Below are positions 24,287 to 32,069 of a stretch of 64,000 nucleotides of DNA, piece after piece. Numbering within the stretch: the stretch's first letter is position 1; each line of letters starts with the position of its first letter. The notes under the pieces are model-generated. The model was given only the letters and a program-made list of their open reading frames with translations. It had not been told where the DNA came from and did not search any database. Made by a program: the position numbers and the translations under genes. Source of the DNA: Variovorax sp. 770b2 (GTDB lineage Bacteria > Pseudomonadota > Gammaproteobacteria > Burkholderiales > Burkholderiaceae_C); NCBI RefSeq assembly GCF_900115685.1, contig NZ_FOXJ01000003.1, positions 310,001-374,000 of the forward strand. Reading direction: 5' to 3'.

Positions 24287-27200
24287 CTAGCCGTGCGCTT
24301 CGGCCACCGGCGGGGTCTCTTCGCCCCCGACTGCACCCTTGAGGGCCTTGCGGGCCGTGCGCGCTTCCTTGCGGCGCAGGTACCAGTAGTGGGCGCGGTC
24401 CAGGTACAGGTAGACCACCGGCGTGGTGAACAGCGTGAGTGCCTGCGAGAGTATCAGCCCGCCGACCATCGCGTAGCCCAGCGGCCGGCGAAGCTCCGAG
24501 CCCGAGCCGTGGCCCAGCATCAGCGGCAGGCCCGAGAGCAGCGCGCACATGGTGGTCATCATGATCGGGCGGAAGCGCAAGAGGCACGCCTGGTAGATCG
24601 CCTCCTGCGGCGCCATGCCCTGCTCGCGCTCGGCCTTGAGCGCGAAGTCGATCATCATGATGCCGTTCTTCTTCACGATGCCGATGAGCAGGATGATGCC
24701 GATCAGCGCGATCACGCTGAGGTCGTAGCCCCCCGCCATGAGGATCAACAGCGCCCCCACGCCGGCCGAGGGCAGCGTCGAGAGAATCGTGAGCGGGTGG
24801 ATGTAGCTCTCGTACAAAAGGCCCAGCACGATGTACACCGCCACCAGCGCCGCGGCGATCAGGTAGGGCTGCGAGGACAGCGAATCCTGGAAGGCCTGCG
24901 CCGTGCCCTGGAACGAACCACTGAGCGATTGCGGCAGGCCCATGTCGGCCTGCGCCTTGTTGATGGCGTTGACCGCATCGCCCAGCGCATGGCCCGGCGC
25001 GAGGTTGAACGAGATCGTCACCGCCGGGAACTGGCCCTGGTGGCTGATCGAGAGGTACGCGGTCTTGCTGGTGTCCACCTTCACGAAGGTCGAGAGCGGC
25101 ACCTGCTGGCCGGTGAGCGGCGAGGTGAGGTACAGCTTGCTGAAGAGCGCCGGGTCCTGCTGCAGCGCGGGCGTTACCTCCAGCACCACGTGGTAGCTGT
25201 TGAGCTGGGTGAAGTACTGCGCCACCTGCCGCTGGCCGATCGCGTCATACAGCGTCGCGTCGATGGTGGCGGGCGAGATGCCGAAGCTCGATGCGCGGTC
25301 GCGGTCGATGGTGAGCACCGCGGACGCGGCGGCGTTCTGCTGGTCGGATGCGAGGTCGGTGATCTCGGGCAGTTCCCTGAAGCGTGTCAGCAGCTTCGGC
25401 GCCCAGGTGTTGAGCTCGTCCAGGTTGGCGTCGGTCACCGTGTACTGGTATTGCGTGCGGGACGAACGGCCGCCCACGCGAATGTCCTGCCCCGCCTGCA
25501 GGAACAGGTTCACGCCCTGCACCTTGGCCAGCTGCGGGCGCAGCCGCGTGATGATCTCGTCGGCGGTGGCGTTGCGGCCTTCGTCCTTGGGCTTCAGGCT
25601 GATGAAGAAGTTGCCGGTGTTGTAGGTGGAGGAGCTGCCGTTCATGCCGAAGCCGGTCACGTCGGGGTCCTTGCGCACCACGTCGGCCAGCTCCAGCATG
25701 CGGGCGTTCATGGAGGCGAACGAGGCGTCCTGCGCCGACTCGGCAAAGCCCGAGATGAAGCCCGTGTCCTGCTGCGGAAAGAAGCCCTTGGGAATGACCA
25801 TGAACAAAAAGCCCGTGGCCGCCACCGTGGCGATGAAGACCATCAGCGTGATGAACTGGTGGTCGAGCACCACATGCAGCCCGCGCTTGTAGCCGTTGAG
25901 CATGGCGTCGAAGCCGCGCTCGAACAGCTGGTAGAGCCGCCCGTGCTTGCGCGCATGCTCGTTCTTCAAAAAGCGCGAGCACAGCATCGGCGTGAGCGTG
26001 AGCGAGATGACGACCGACACCACGATGGTGAGCGTGACCGTCACCGCGAACTCGCGAAAGAGCCGCCCCACGATGCCGCCCATCAGCAGCAGTGGAATGA
26101 ACACGGCAATGAGCGACACCGAGATCGAGATGATCGTGAAGCCGATCTCGCCCGCGCCCTTGTAGGCCGCCTCCATCGGCGACATGCCCTCTTCCACGTA
26201 GCGGTAGATGTTCTCCAGCATCACGATGGCGTCGTCCACCACGAAGCCGACCGCGATGGTCAGCGCCATGAGCGAGAGGTTGTCCAGGCTGTAGCCCAGC
26301 AGGTACATCACCGCCACCGTGCCCAGGAGCGCGAGCGGCACCGTCACGCTGGGGATCAGCGTGGCCGGCACGTTGCGAAGGAACACGAAGATCACGGCCA
26401 CCACCAGCGCGATGGTCAGGAGCAGCGTGAACTCCACGTCCTTCACCGACGCGCGGATGGTCTGCGTGCGGTCGATGATCGCGTTGACATCGACCGTCGG
26501 CGGAATCGACGCCTTCAGGCGCGGCATCGCGGCGTTGATGCGGTCCACCGTCTCGATCACGTTGGCGCCCGGCTGCTTGGTGATGGCCAGCACGATGGAG
26601 CGGCCGTTCTGCACGGTGCTGCCCTCGGGCGCGGCGGCGCCGGCATAGGCCCAGCCGGCGATCTTCGCGTTCTCGGGGCCGTCCACGGCCACGCCGATGT
26701 CGCGCACGCGGATCGGCGCGCCGTTGCGGTAGGCCAGCAGCACGTCGTTCCACGGCTGCGCCTTCAGGAGCTGGTCGTTGGTGTAGACGGTGAAGCTCTG
26801 GTTCGGCCCGTCGATCGTGCCCTTGGGCGCGTTCACCGTGGCCGATGCGAGCACGGTGCGCACGTCCTCCAGGCTCAGGCCGAGGCCCGCCATCTTGGTC
26901 GGGTCGAGTTGCACGCGCACCGCGGGCTTTTGCGCGCCGCCGATGTTGACCAGGCCCACGCCCGCGATCTGCGAAATCTGCTGCGCGAGGATGTTGTCGG
27001 CGTAGTCGTTCACCTCGGTGAGCGGCAGCGTCTTGGACTGCACCGAGAGGATCAGGATCGGCGAATCGGCCGGGTTGACCTTGCGGAACGTGGGCGGGCT
27101 CGGCAGGTTGGCCGGCAACTGGCCGGTGGAGGCGTTGATGGCCGCCTGCACATCGAGCGCGGCGGCATCGATGCTGCGATCCAGGTCGAACTGCAGCGTG

Positions 27201-27472
27201 ATCTGCGTGGAGCCCAGGCCACTGGTCGAGGTCATCTGCGAGAGCCCCGCGATCAGCGAGAACTGCCGCTCCAGCGGCTGCGCCACGTTGGACGCCATGG
27301 TCTCCGGGCTCGCGCCCGGCAGGTTGGCCGACACCTGGATCGTCGGAAAGTCGACCTGCGGCAGCGGCGCCACCGGCAGCAGCGGAAACACCGCCGCACC
27401 GACCAGGAGGATGGCGAGCGCCAGCAGCGTGGTGCCGATGGGGCGTTTGATGAAGGCGGCGGAGATGCTCAA
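24287..27472 (-). CDS. RND multidrug efflux permease (HAE-1, MdtB/MuxB-like)
   Basis: 1061 residues with the two-fold RND plan: TM1, large periplasmic loop, TM2-6, then repeated. Proton-relay acids are in TM4 (VGFVVDDAIVMLENI, double Asp). A GSGSELRRPLGYAMVGGLILSQ segment near the end is typical. The N-terminal SISAAFIKRPIGTTLLALAI is the MdtB/C-type start. TTG 27472 overlaps the adaptor stop by 4 nt, so translation is coupled. Exports hydrophobic drugs from periplasm or inner membrane with the adaptor and outer-membrane channel. Only one RND gene is present, whereas MdtBC systems have two. Confidence 0.9.
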   Translation of the reverse strand: MSISAAFIKRPIGTTLLALAILLVGAAVFPLLPVAPLPQVDFPTIQVSANLPGASPETMASNVAQPLERQFSLIAGLSQMTSTSGLGSTQITLQFDLDRSIDAAALDVQAAINASTGQLPANLPSPPTFRKVNPADSPILILSVQSKTLPLTEVNDYADNILAQQISQIAGVGLVNIGGAQKPAVRVQLDPTKMAGLGLSLEDVRTVLASATVNAPKGTIDGPNQSFTVYTNDQLLKAQPWNDVLLAYRNGAPIRVRDIGVAVDGPENAKIAGWAYAGAAAPEGSTVQNGRSIVLAITKQPGANVIETVDRINAAMPRLKASIPPTVDVNAIIDRTQTIRASVKDVEFTLLLTIALVVAVIFVFLRNVPATLIPSVTVPLALLGTVAVMYLLGYSLDNLSLMALTIAVGFVVDDAIVMLENIYRYVEEGMSPMEAAYKGAGEIGFTIISISVSLIAVFIPLLLMGGIVGRLFREFAVTVTLTIVVSVVISLTLTPMLCSRFLKNEHARKHGRLYQLFERGFDAMLNGYKRGLHVVLDHQFITLMVFIATVAATGFLFMVIPKGFFPQQDTGFISGFAESAQDASFASMNARMLELADVVRKDPDVTGFGMNGSSSTYNTGNFFISLKPKDEGRNATADEIITRLRPQLAKVQGVNLFLQAGQDIRVGGRSSRTQYQYTVTDANLDELNTWAPKLLTRFRELPEITDLASDQQNAAASAVLTIDRDRASSFGISPATIDATLYDAIGQRQVAQYFTQLNSYHVVLEVTPALQQDPALFSKLYLTSPLTGQQVPLSTFVKVDTSKTAYLSISHQGQFPAVTISFNLAPGHALGDAVNAINKAQADMGLPQSLSGSFQGTAQAFQDSLSSQPYLIAAALVAVYIVLGLLYESYIHPLTILSTLPSAGVGALLILMAGGYDLSVIALIGIILLIGIVKKNGIMMIDFALKAEREQGMAPQEAIYQACLLRFRPIMMTTMCALLSGLPLMLGHGSGSELRRPLGYAMVGGLILSQALTLFTTPVVYLYLDRAHYWYLRRKEARTARKALKGAVGGEETPPVAEAHG

Positions 27473-28677
27473 TTTCCGCTCCCGCTGGGGGTGGTGGCAG
27501 CGGTGGCGGCCGCCGCCTTCTTGGCGAGCGGCGGCTCGACGATGCTGGAGCCTGGCTTGAGCTTGTACTGCCCATCGACCACCACGCGCTGGTCGGCCGC
27601 CAGGCCCTTGTCGATCACGGCCACGCCGTCGGCGATCTGCAGCACGTGCACGGGCACGTTGTTGACCTTGTTCTCGGCATCGACCACCCAGATGTAGGTG
27701 CTGTCCTGGCCGCGCTGCACGGCGGCGGCGGGCACGGTCAGCGAATCGGGCCGGCGGTCCAGGTCCAGCCGCACGTTGACGTACTGGCCGGGCCACAGCG
27801 CGTGCTGCGGGTTGGCGAAGCTGCCCTTGAGCTGCACGGTGCCGTTGGTGGTGTCGATCTGGTTGTTCAGCAGGATGAGCTTGCCGGCGCCCAGCATCTG
27901 GTTGCCGGCGCGGTCGTAGGCCACCACCGCGAGCGGCTGGTTGCTCTGCTGCTGCACGCGGTTGATGTCCTGCACCGCGTCTTCGGGCAGCGTGAACTGC
28001 ACGGCGATGGGGTCGATCTGGTTGATGACGACCAGGCCGTTGGTGTCCGCCGCGTGCACGATGTTGCCGGGGTCCACCAGCCGCGCGCCGACGCGGCCGT
28101 TCATCGGCGAGACGATGCGCGTGAAGCTCAGTTGCACCTCGGCGAACTGCACCTGCGCGGCGTCGGTCTGCACGGTGGCGGCGAGCTGGTTGACCAGCGC
28201 CTTCTGCGTGTCCAGCTGCTGCTGCGTGGCGGCGTCCTGCGCGATGAGCGTGGTGTAGCGCTTCAGGTCCGCGCGGGCGTTGGCGAGCTGGGCTTCGTCC
28301 TTCGCCTTGGTGGCCTGCGCCTGCGCGAGCTGCGCCTGCAGGGTGCGCGGGTCGAGCTGTGCGAGGAGTTGCCCGGCCTTCACGTCCTGCCCTTCGACGA
28401 AGCCGACCTTGTCGAGCTGCCCGTCGATGCGCGCCTTGACCGTGACCGTGGCCATCGAGGCGACGGTGCCGATGCCCGAGCGGTAGACCTGCACGTTCTG
28501 CGGCGTGACGCGCGCGGTGGTCACCTGCACCGGCGGCGTCCTGGGTGCTTCGGGCTTGGCGCCGAAGGCCTTGTTGTGGTTGAGCGCCCAGGCGCCGCCG
28601 CCCAGCACGATCACGAGCGTGGCGGCCGCGACCCAGGTCGAGCGGCGCTGAAGGGGGGCTTGGGTTGTCGTCGTCAT
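27469..28677 (-). CDS. RND periplasmic adaptor (membrane fusion protein)
   Basis: 402 residues. An N-terminal anchor (WVAAATLVIVLGGGAWAL) is followed by the lipoyl half (VKARIDGQLDKVGFVEGQDV), an alpha-hairpin coiled coil (~115-190, Gln/Ala-rich), the second lipoyl half (SFTRIVSPMNGRVGARLVDP) and beta-barrel/MP domains. Links the inner-membrane RND pump to the outer-membrane channel. Its start is 4 nt after the outer-membrane gene's stop and its stop overlaps the RND start. MdtA-like. Confidence 0.9.
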   Translation of the reverse strand: MTTTTQAPLQRRSTWVAAATLVIVLGGGAWALNHNKAFGAKPEAPRTPPVQVTTARVTPQNVQVYRSGIGTVASMATVTVKARIDGQLDKVGFVEGQDVKAGQLLAQLDPRTLQAQLAQAQATKAKDEAQLANARADLKRYTTLIAQDAATQQQLDTQKALVNQLAATVQTDAAQVQFAEVQLSFTRIVSPMNGRVGARLVDPGNIVHAADTNGLVVINQIDPIAVQFTLPEDAVQDINRVQQQSNQPLAVVAYDRAGNQMLGAGKLILLNNQIDTTNGTVQLKGSFANPQHALWPGQYVNVRLDLDRRPDSLTVPAAAVQRGQDSTYIWVVDAENKVNNVPVHVLQIADGVAVIDKGLAADQRVVVDGQYKLKPGSSIVEPPLAKKAAAATAATTPSGSGN

Positions 28678-28681
28678 GGCA

Positions 28682-30166
28682 TCAATTTCCGGAAGTCGTT
28701 GCAGCGGCGGCGTCGGCGGTCCAGCCGCCGCCGGTGGCCGCGATCAGCGAGACGCTGGCCGCGAGCTGGCGGCCGAGCACCTGCGCGGCGGTGCGCTGGT
28801 TGGTGAGCGAGAGTTGCTGCGCCGTCACCACGCTCAAGTAGGTGGCGGTGCCTGCGCGGTACTGGCTCAGGGCCAGCCGCTCGGCGAGTTGGGAGGCCTG
28901 CACGGCCTCTGCCTGCAGCGCGGATTCGCGGTCGAGCACGCGCAGGGTCGCAAGGTTGTCCTCGACCTGCTGGAAGCCGCCGAGCACGGTCTGCTTGTAT
29001 TGCGCGACCGAGGCGTCGTAGACGGCCACGGCCTGGTCGGTGTGGGCTTTGCGCAGGCCCCCGTCGAACACCGTTTGCGCGAGCGCGGCGCCGAGCGACC
29101 ACACGCGGCTGGGTGTGTTGAAGAGCGATGCGAGGTTGCCGGCGCTGAAGCCGCCGCTGGCGCTGAGCACGATCTGCGGGTAGTAGGCGGCCTTGGCGAC
29201 GCCGATGTTGGCGTTGGCAGATTGCACGCGGCGCTCGGCGGCGGCGATGTCGGGGCGGCGTTCGAGCAGTTCCGAAGGCAGGCCCGCGGGCGTGACTGGC
29301 AGTTGCATGCGCACGGCATCGGAGAGCGGGAGCGATGCAGGTGTCATGGGTACAGCCAGTGCGAACGGCTCCAGCGTGAACGATGCGGGCGCCTGCCCCG
29401 TCAGCACGGCGACGGCATGTTCGAGCTGGCTGCGCTGCGCTTCGAGATCGACGGCTTGCGCTTCGGCGGACTTGAGCTGGCTCTGCGCGAGGGCCACGTC
29501 GGAACGCAGCACCGTGCCTGCGGCGTACTGGTGCTGCGTGAGTTCGAGCGCCCGGGCGTAGGCCGCAGTGGTGCTGGCGTACAGGTCGCGCTGCAGGTCG
29601 ATGACGCGGATCTGCAGGTAGTCCTGCGCGAGCGTGGTCTGGATGCTCAGGCGCGCCCCGGCCAGGTCGTCGGCGCTGGCCTGTGCGTCCGCATTGCCGG
29701 CCTCGACGGAACGGCGCACGGCGCCCCACAGGTCGGGCTCCCAGCTCGCGGCGAGGCCGAGGGTGTCGGTGGTGCCCAGCTTGAGGGCGCCGGTGCTGTT
29801 GGTCTGCGCGCGGGTCCCGCCTGCGTTGACGCCCACGGTCGGGAAGAAGCCCGCATGCGCGGCGGCGGCAATGGCCTGTGCCTCGCGGTACTGGGCTTCG
29901 GCGACGCGGATGTTCTGGTTGGCGGCGTTGGCCTGCACGACCAGCGCGCTCAGCGTGACGTCGCCGTAGGCCTCCCACCAAGGGTGGCTGGCGTCGATGA
30001 CCTGGGGTGTGGCGGTCTTCCAGGGGCCGGTTTCCTTGTAGGCGACCGGCAGGTCCATGGAGGGCCGCACGTAGTCGGGGCCGACGGCGCAGCCTGCGAG
30101 CAGCAGTGCGGCGAGCGCAACGGCTGTCGTCTTGAAGGAAGAAGGAGTTGCAGCAAAGAGAACCAT
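28682..30166 (-). CDS. Efflux outer-membrane lipoprotein (NodT/OprM family)
   Basis: 494 residues. The lipobox LLAGCAVGPDYVRP marks an acylated Cys at residue ~25, as in OprM/NodT channels. Two OEP repeats follow, each with long coiled-coil helices and the family phrases SWEPDLWGAVRRSVEAGNAD and GLPSELLERRPDIAAAERRV. First gene of the operon OMF-MFP-RND-regulator-kinase. ATG 30166 is ~50 nt from the CTGACAGTT tandem repeat. Confidence 0.9.
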   Translation of the reverse strand: MVLFAATPSSFKTTAVALAALLLAGCAVGPDYVRPSMDLPVAYKETGPWKTATPQVIDASHPWWEAYGDVTLSALVVQANAANQNIRVAEAQYREAQAIAAAAHAGFFPTVGVNAGGTRAQTNSTGALKLGTTDTLGLAASWEPDLWGAVRRSVEAGNADAQASADDLAGARLSIQTTLAQDYLQIRVIDLQRDLYASTTAAYARALELTQHQYAAGTVLRSDVALAQSQLKSAEAQAVDLEAQRSQLEHAVAVLTGQAPASFTLEPFALAVPMTPASLPLSDAVRMQLPVTPAGLPSELLERRPDIAAAERRVQSANANIGVAKAAYYPQIVLSASGGFSAGNLASLFNTPSRVWSLGAALAQTVFDGGLRKAHTDQAVAVYDASVAQYKQTVLGGFQQVEDNLATLRVLDRESALQAEAVQASQLAERLALSQYRAGTATYLSVVTAQQLSLTNQRTAAQVLGRQLAASVSLIAATGGGWTADAAAATTSGN

Positions 30167-30214
30167 GGTGGGTTCACTCTAAGAACCCGGTTCAAACCCT
30201 TCGCTGTCGACTAA

Positions 30215-30232
30215 CTGACAGTTCTGACAGTT
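30215..30232. promoter_or_regulatory. Tandem CTGACAGTT repeat, candidate response-regulator operator
   Basis: Two exact, abutting copies of CTGACAGTT (30215-30223 and 30224-30232) lie 49-66 bp upstream of the first gene of the efflux operon, which also encodes an OmpR-family regulator. OmpR-type regulators bind direct repeats spaced by about one helical turn; the 9-bp period is close to that. Binding is not shown. Confidence 0.5.
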
Positions 30233-30235
30233 TCC

Positions 30236-30277
30236 GGTTTTGCTCTTCCCCCGCCTGCCCCCAGAGGAGGAAGGATC
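30236..30277. repeat. Half copy of C-rich intergenic inverted-repeat element
   Basis: The segment TTTTGCTCTTCCCCCGCC and the following TGCCCCCAGAGGAGGAAGG match one arm of the elements at 31946-32061 and 52306-52420, including the terminal TTGCTC. The second arm is absent. Confidence 0.45.
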
Positions 30278-30477
30278 ACCACCCGCGTCCCATGCGATGT
30301 CGGCCTTCCTCTCGTGTTCTCTCTCCCGCTTGCAGGAAGGGTCGGTTCGTCGGGAGGCAGAAATGGCCATGGGGCGTGAAAAATTCTTCATGCGACCAAC
30401 GTCAGTGGCAGCGATCGAGGCTGGCATCACGTGAATCCACATACAAGTCGCCATCCTCAATTTTGGAGACTCTCGAA

Positions 30478-31479
30478 ATGTTGCGAAAAATCGTGGTGGT
30501 GGGCGACCCACCGGCGCCAGGCGGAGCAGTGTTGCCCTATGGCGGTCCCATGATGGATGTCCACGGCCATCGGATCGCGCTGATCGGAGGACGAGCCTAC
30601 TGTGAGGGCTGCAACAGCGTCGGCATCATTGCCAAAGCTGGCGGACCTCGCCGAGGCCTGTTTTACAAAACCGAAATCGCGTTGGAAGGTGACGTGGTGG
30701 TCTGTCACTGCCCGTTGCCACCTCCACTCGTTGCCACGTTGGTGCATTCGTTCACTTACGATGACGCAATGGCTGGAGCGGTGAAGGAGTTCAGCCCAAG
30801 CTTCACCGCACTCCCGGGCTGGTTCGCAGGGGATTCAGCGGCAGTGGCGGCGAGCAGCAAGGTTGTCGACGACCTCGTCGAGCATCCGCCGGAGGCCGAG
30901 CAGACGGAGAACATCTGCCCGAACATGACCAACAAGCAGTTCTGCACTTTGGTACTCGGCTTGCGCGCCGATGCCGTGAAGATGGTTGAACGCCGCCTGA
31001 AAGACTTGGATCTTTGGGGAAAGCCCGAAAAAGCCAGAGTTATCCAGTGGTTTGGAATAGACGATGAGAAGACGAGGCAGCACTTGCGGGACGGTTTGTC
31101 CAAGTGTTTGCGCGTCCTCAAAGGGCTGACATGCGACAGCTTTGTGCGCTACTCTGAGCAGTTGATGCGCAGTGTCGGCTGCACGCCGTCAGGGAACAAG
31201 GCCGGACTGATTGCCGAGGTCTGCGGTCCAGATGTCAAGACACACACCATCGGTATCGCTGTTGGCTTCTGCGAGCTTCGCGACAGATCCGCGGAGGCCG
31301 ACTCGCAATTGCAAACCCTGATCCACGAAGTCACACATTTCAGCGACACCTTCGGTTCAATGGACGAAATCTACAAAATGAGTGAAAGCCTGTCGATTGC
31401 CAAGGATACGAAGCGGGCACTTAGGAATGCGGACAGCATCACGGGCTATGTCGCCTATGGATTTAGCTATGCGGGGTAA
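30478..31479 (+). CDS. PAAR-domain metallopeptidase effector (aspzincin-like), copy B
   Basis: 333 residues from ATG 30478. Same plan as copy A: PAAR domain 1-~85 (VVGDPPAPGGAVLPYGG, HRIALIGGRAYCEGC, GDVVVCHC), shared middle EQTENICPNMTNKQFCTLVL, and a C-terminal zinc site HEVTHFSD at 283-287 followed by GSMDEIY, which fits the M35 G-T-x-D-x-x-Y rule better than copy A does. Predicted type VI-delivered protease. Codon use is somewhat less GC-rich than in neighbouring core genes, suggesting transfer. It overlaps its partner gene by 11 nt. No VgrG or chaperone nearby. Confidence 0.87.
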   Translation: MLRKIVVVGDPPAPGGAVLPYGGPMMDVHGHRIALIGGRAYCEGCNSVGIIAKAGGPRRGLFYKTEIALEGDVVVCHCPLPPPLVATLVHSFTYDDAMAGAVKEFSPSFTALPGWFAGDSAAVAASSKVVDDLVEHPPEAEQTENICPNMTNKQFCTLVLGLRADAVKMVERRLKDLDLWGKPEKARVIQWFGIDDEKTRQHLRDGLSKCLRVLKGLTCDSFVRYSEQLMRSVGCTPSGNKAGLIAEVCGPDVKTHTIGIAVGFCELRDRSAEADSQLQTLIHEVTHFSDTFGSMDEIYKMSESLSIAKDTKRALRNADSITGYVAYGFSYAG

Positions 31480-31927
31480 GCTCTTCTTGCCCCTGCTGGC
31501 GGTGATATTGGCAATGGATTCTGCTCATGCCTGCTCGAGGTCATTTGCAATGGATCTTGATTTCATGGCGGACTCCGCAACCCTCGAAAAATCCGAAGTC
31601 GTGGAATTGGTGGCATGGCTCGACAAATGGAGGAGCGAATTTCCACGCTTGAAAAGCGTCACGGTCGACGGCCTAGCCCCGGCAAACGCCAAAGACGCCA
31701 AGCTGCTTGCCAAGCGTCGGGCCGAGGCCGCAACGCGGGCCGTCCAGCAGTTGCTCGAAGGCACACCGGTCCACACGAGCTCGCACTTGAGCTCTCCGTC
31801 CTCCACCTTCAAGGGGGGCAACTACGCTGGAATCGACCTGGTGCCTTTCCAGGAAGACCTGCCCGATTGCAGTCCGGTTCCTACACCTGGCGTCAAGCAA
31901 GGAGACCCAGGCGGCAGCAGGCGTTGA
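31469..31927 (+). CDS. Secreted OmpA-like partner of PAAR effector, copy B (candidate immunity protein)
   Basis: 152 residues from ATG 31469, inside the last codons of the effector. Signal peptide MRGKLFLPLLAVILAMDSAHA with cleavage before Cys, so it may be secreted or lipidated. The mature part shows LDFMADSATLEKSEVVELVA and LLAKRRAEAATRAVQQLL, the F-x-x-x-S-A-x-L and R-R-A-E elements seen in OmpA-C-like domains. Ends LPDCSPVPTPG. Paralogue of the 17951 gene; immunity role inferred from coupling and export. Confidence 0.7.
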   Translation: MRGKLFLPLLAVILAMDSAHACSRSFAMDLDFMADSATLEKSEVVELVAWLDKWRSEFPRLKSVTVDGLAPANAKDAKLLAKRRAEAATRAVQQLLEGTPVHTSSHLSSPSSTFKGGNYAGIDLVPFQEDLPDCSPVPTPGVKQGDPGGSRR

Positions 31928-31945
31928 GCATCTTGCTTGTCGTCT

Positions 31946-32061
31946 TGTTCCCTCCCCTGCTGGGGTCGGGGTGGGGGCACGGCGGCGGTCGATGAAGCAC
32001 GGCGCCAAACAAGCGCTGCTTGCCCCCATCCCAGCCTTCCCCCAGCGGGGGAAGGAGCAAG
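31946..32061. repeat. C-rich intergenic inverted-repeat element, complete copy
   Basis: Left arm 31946-31979 (starts TTGTTCCCTCCCCTGCTGGG) and right arm 32020-32061 (starts TGCCCCCATCCCAGCC, ends GGAGCAAGA) are imperfect reverse complements of each other across ~40 bp. Local CCCC-x-GGGG hairpins lie in each arm. It sits between effector module B and the convergent aldo/keto reductase and could act as a terminator or a mobile REP/MITE-like element. Confidence 0.65.
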
Positions 32062-32069
32062 ACAGGAAA

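Larger units (their letters stand above)
30167..30477. other. Divergent intergenic region, 311 bp, between efflux operon and PAAR effector B
   Basis: Holds the presumed promoter of the efflux operon with the CTGACAGTT pair, a half copy of the C-rich intergenic element (30236-30277), and a ~190-bp stretch before the effector with no gene. TTTTGGAGACT at 30461-30471 supplies a GGAG ribosome site for the effector. Confidence 0.5.

Noticed and set aside
24293..27697. A 1134-codon plus-strand open frame antisense to the RND permease gene.
   Set aside because: His/Arg-rich shadow of the RND gene with no recognisable domain. GC-rich third positions remove stops on the opposite strand.
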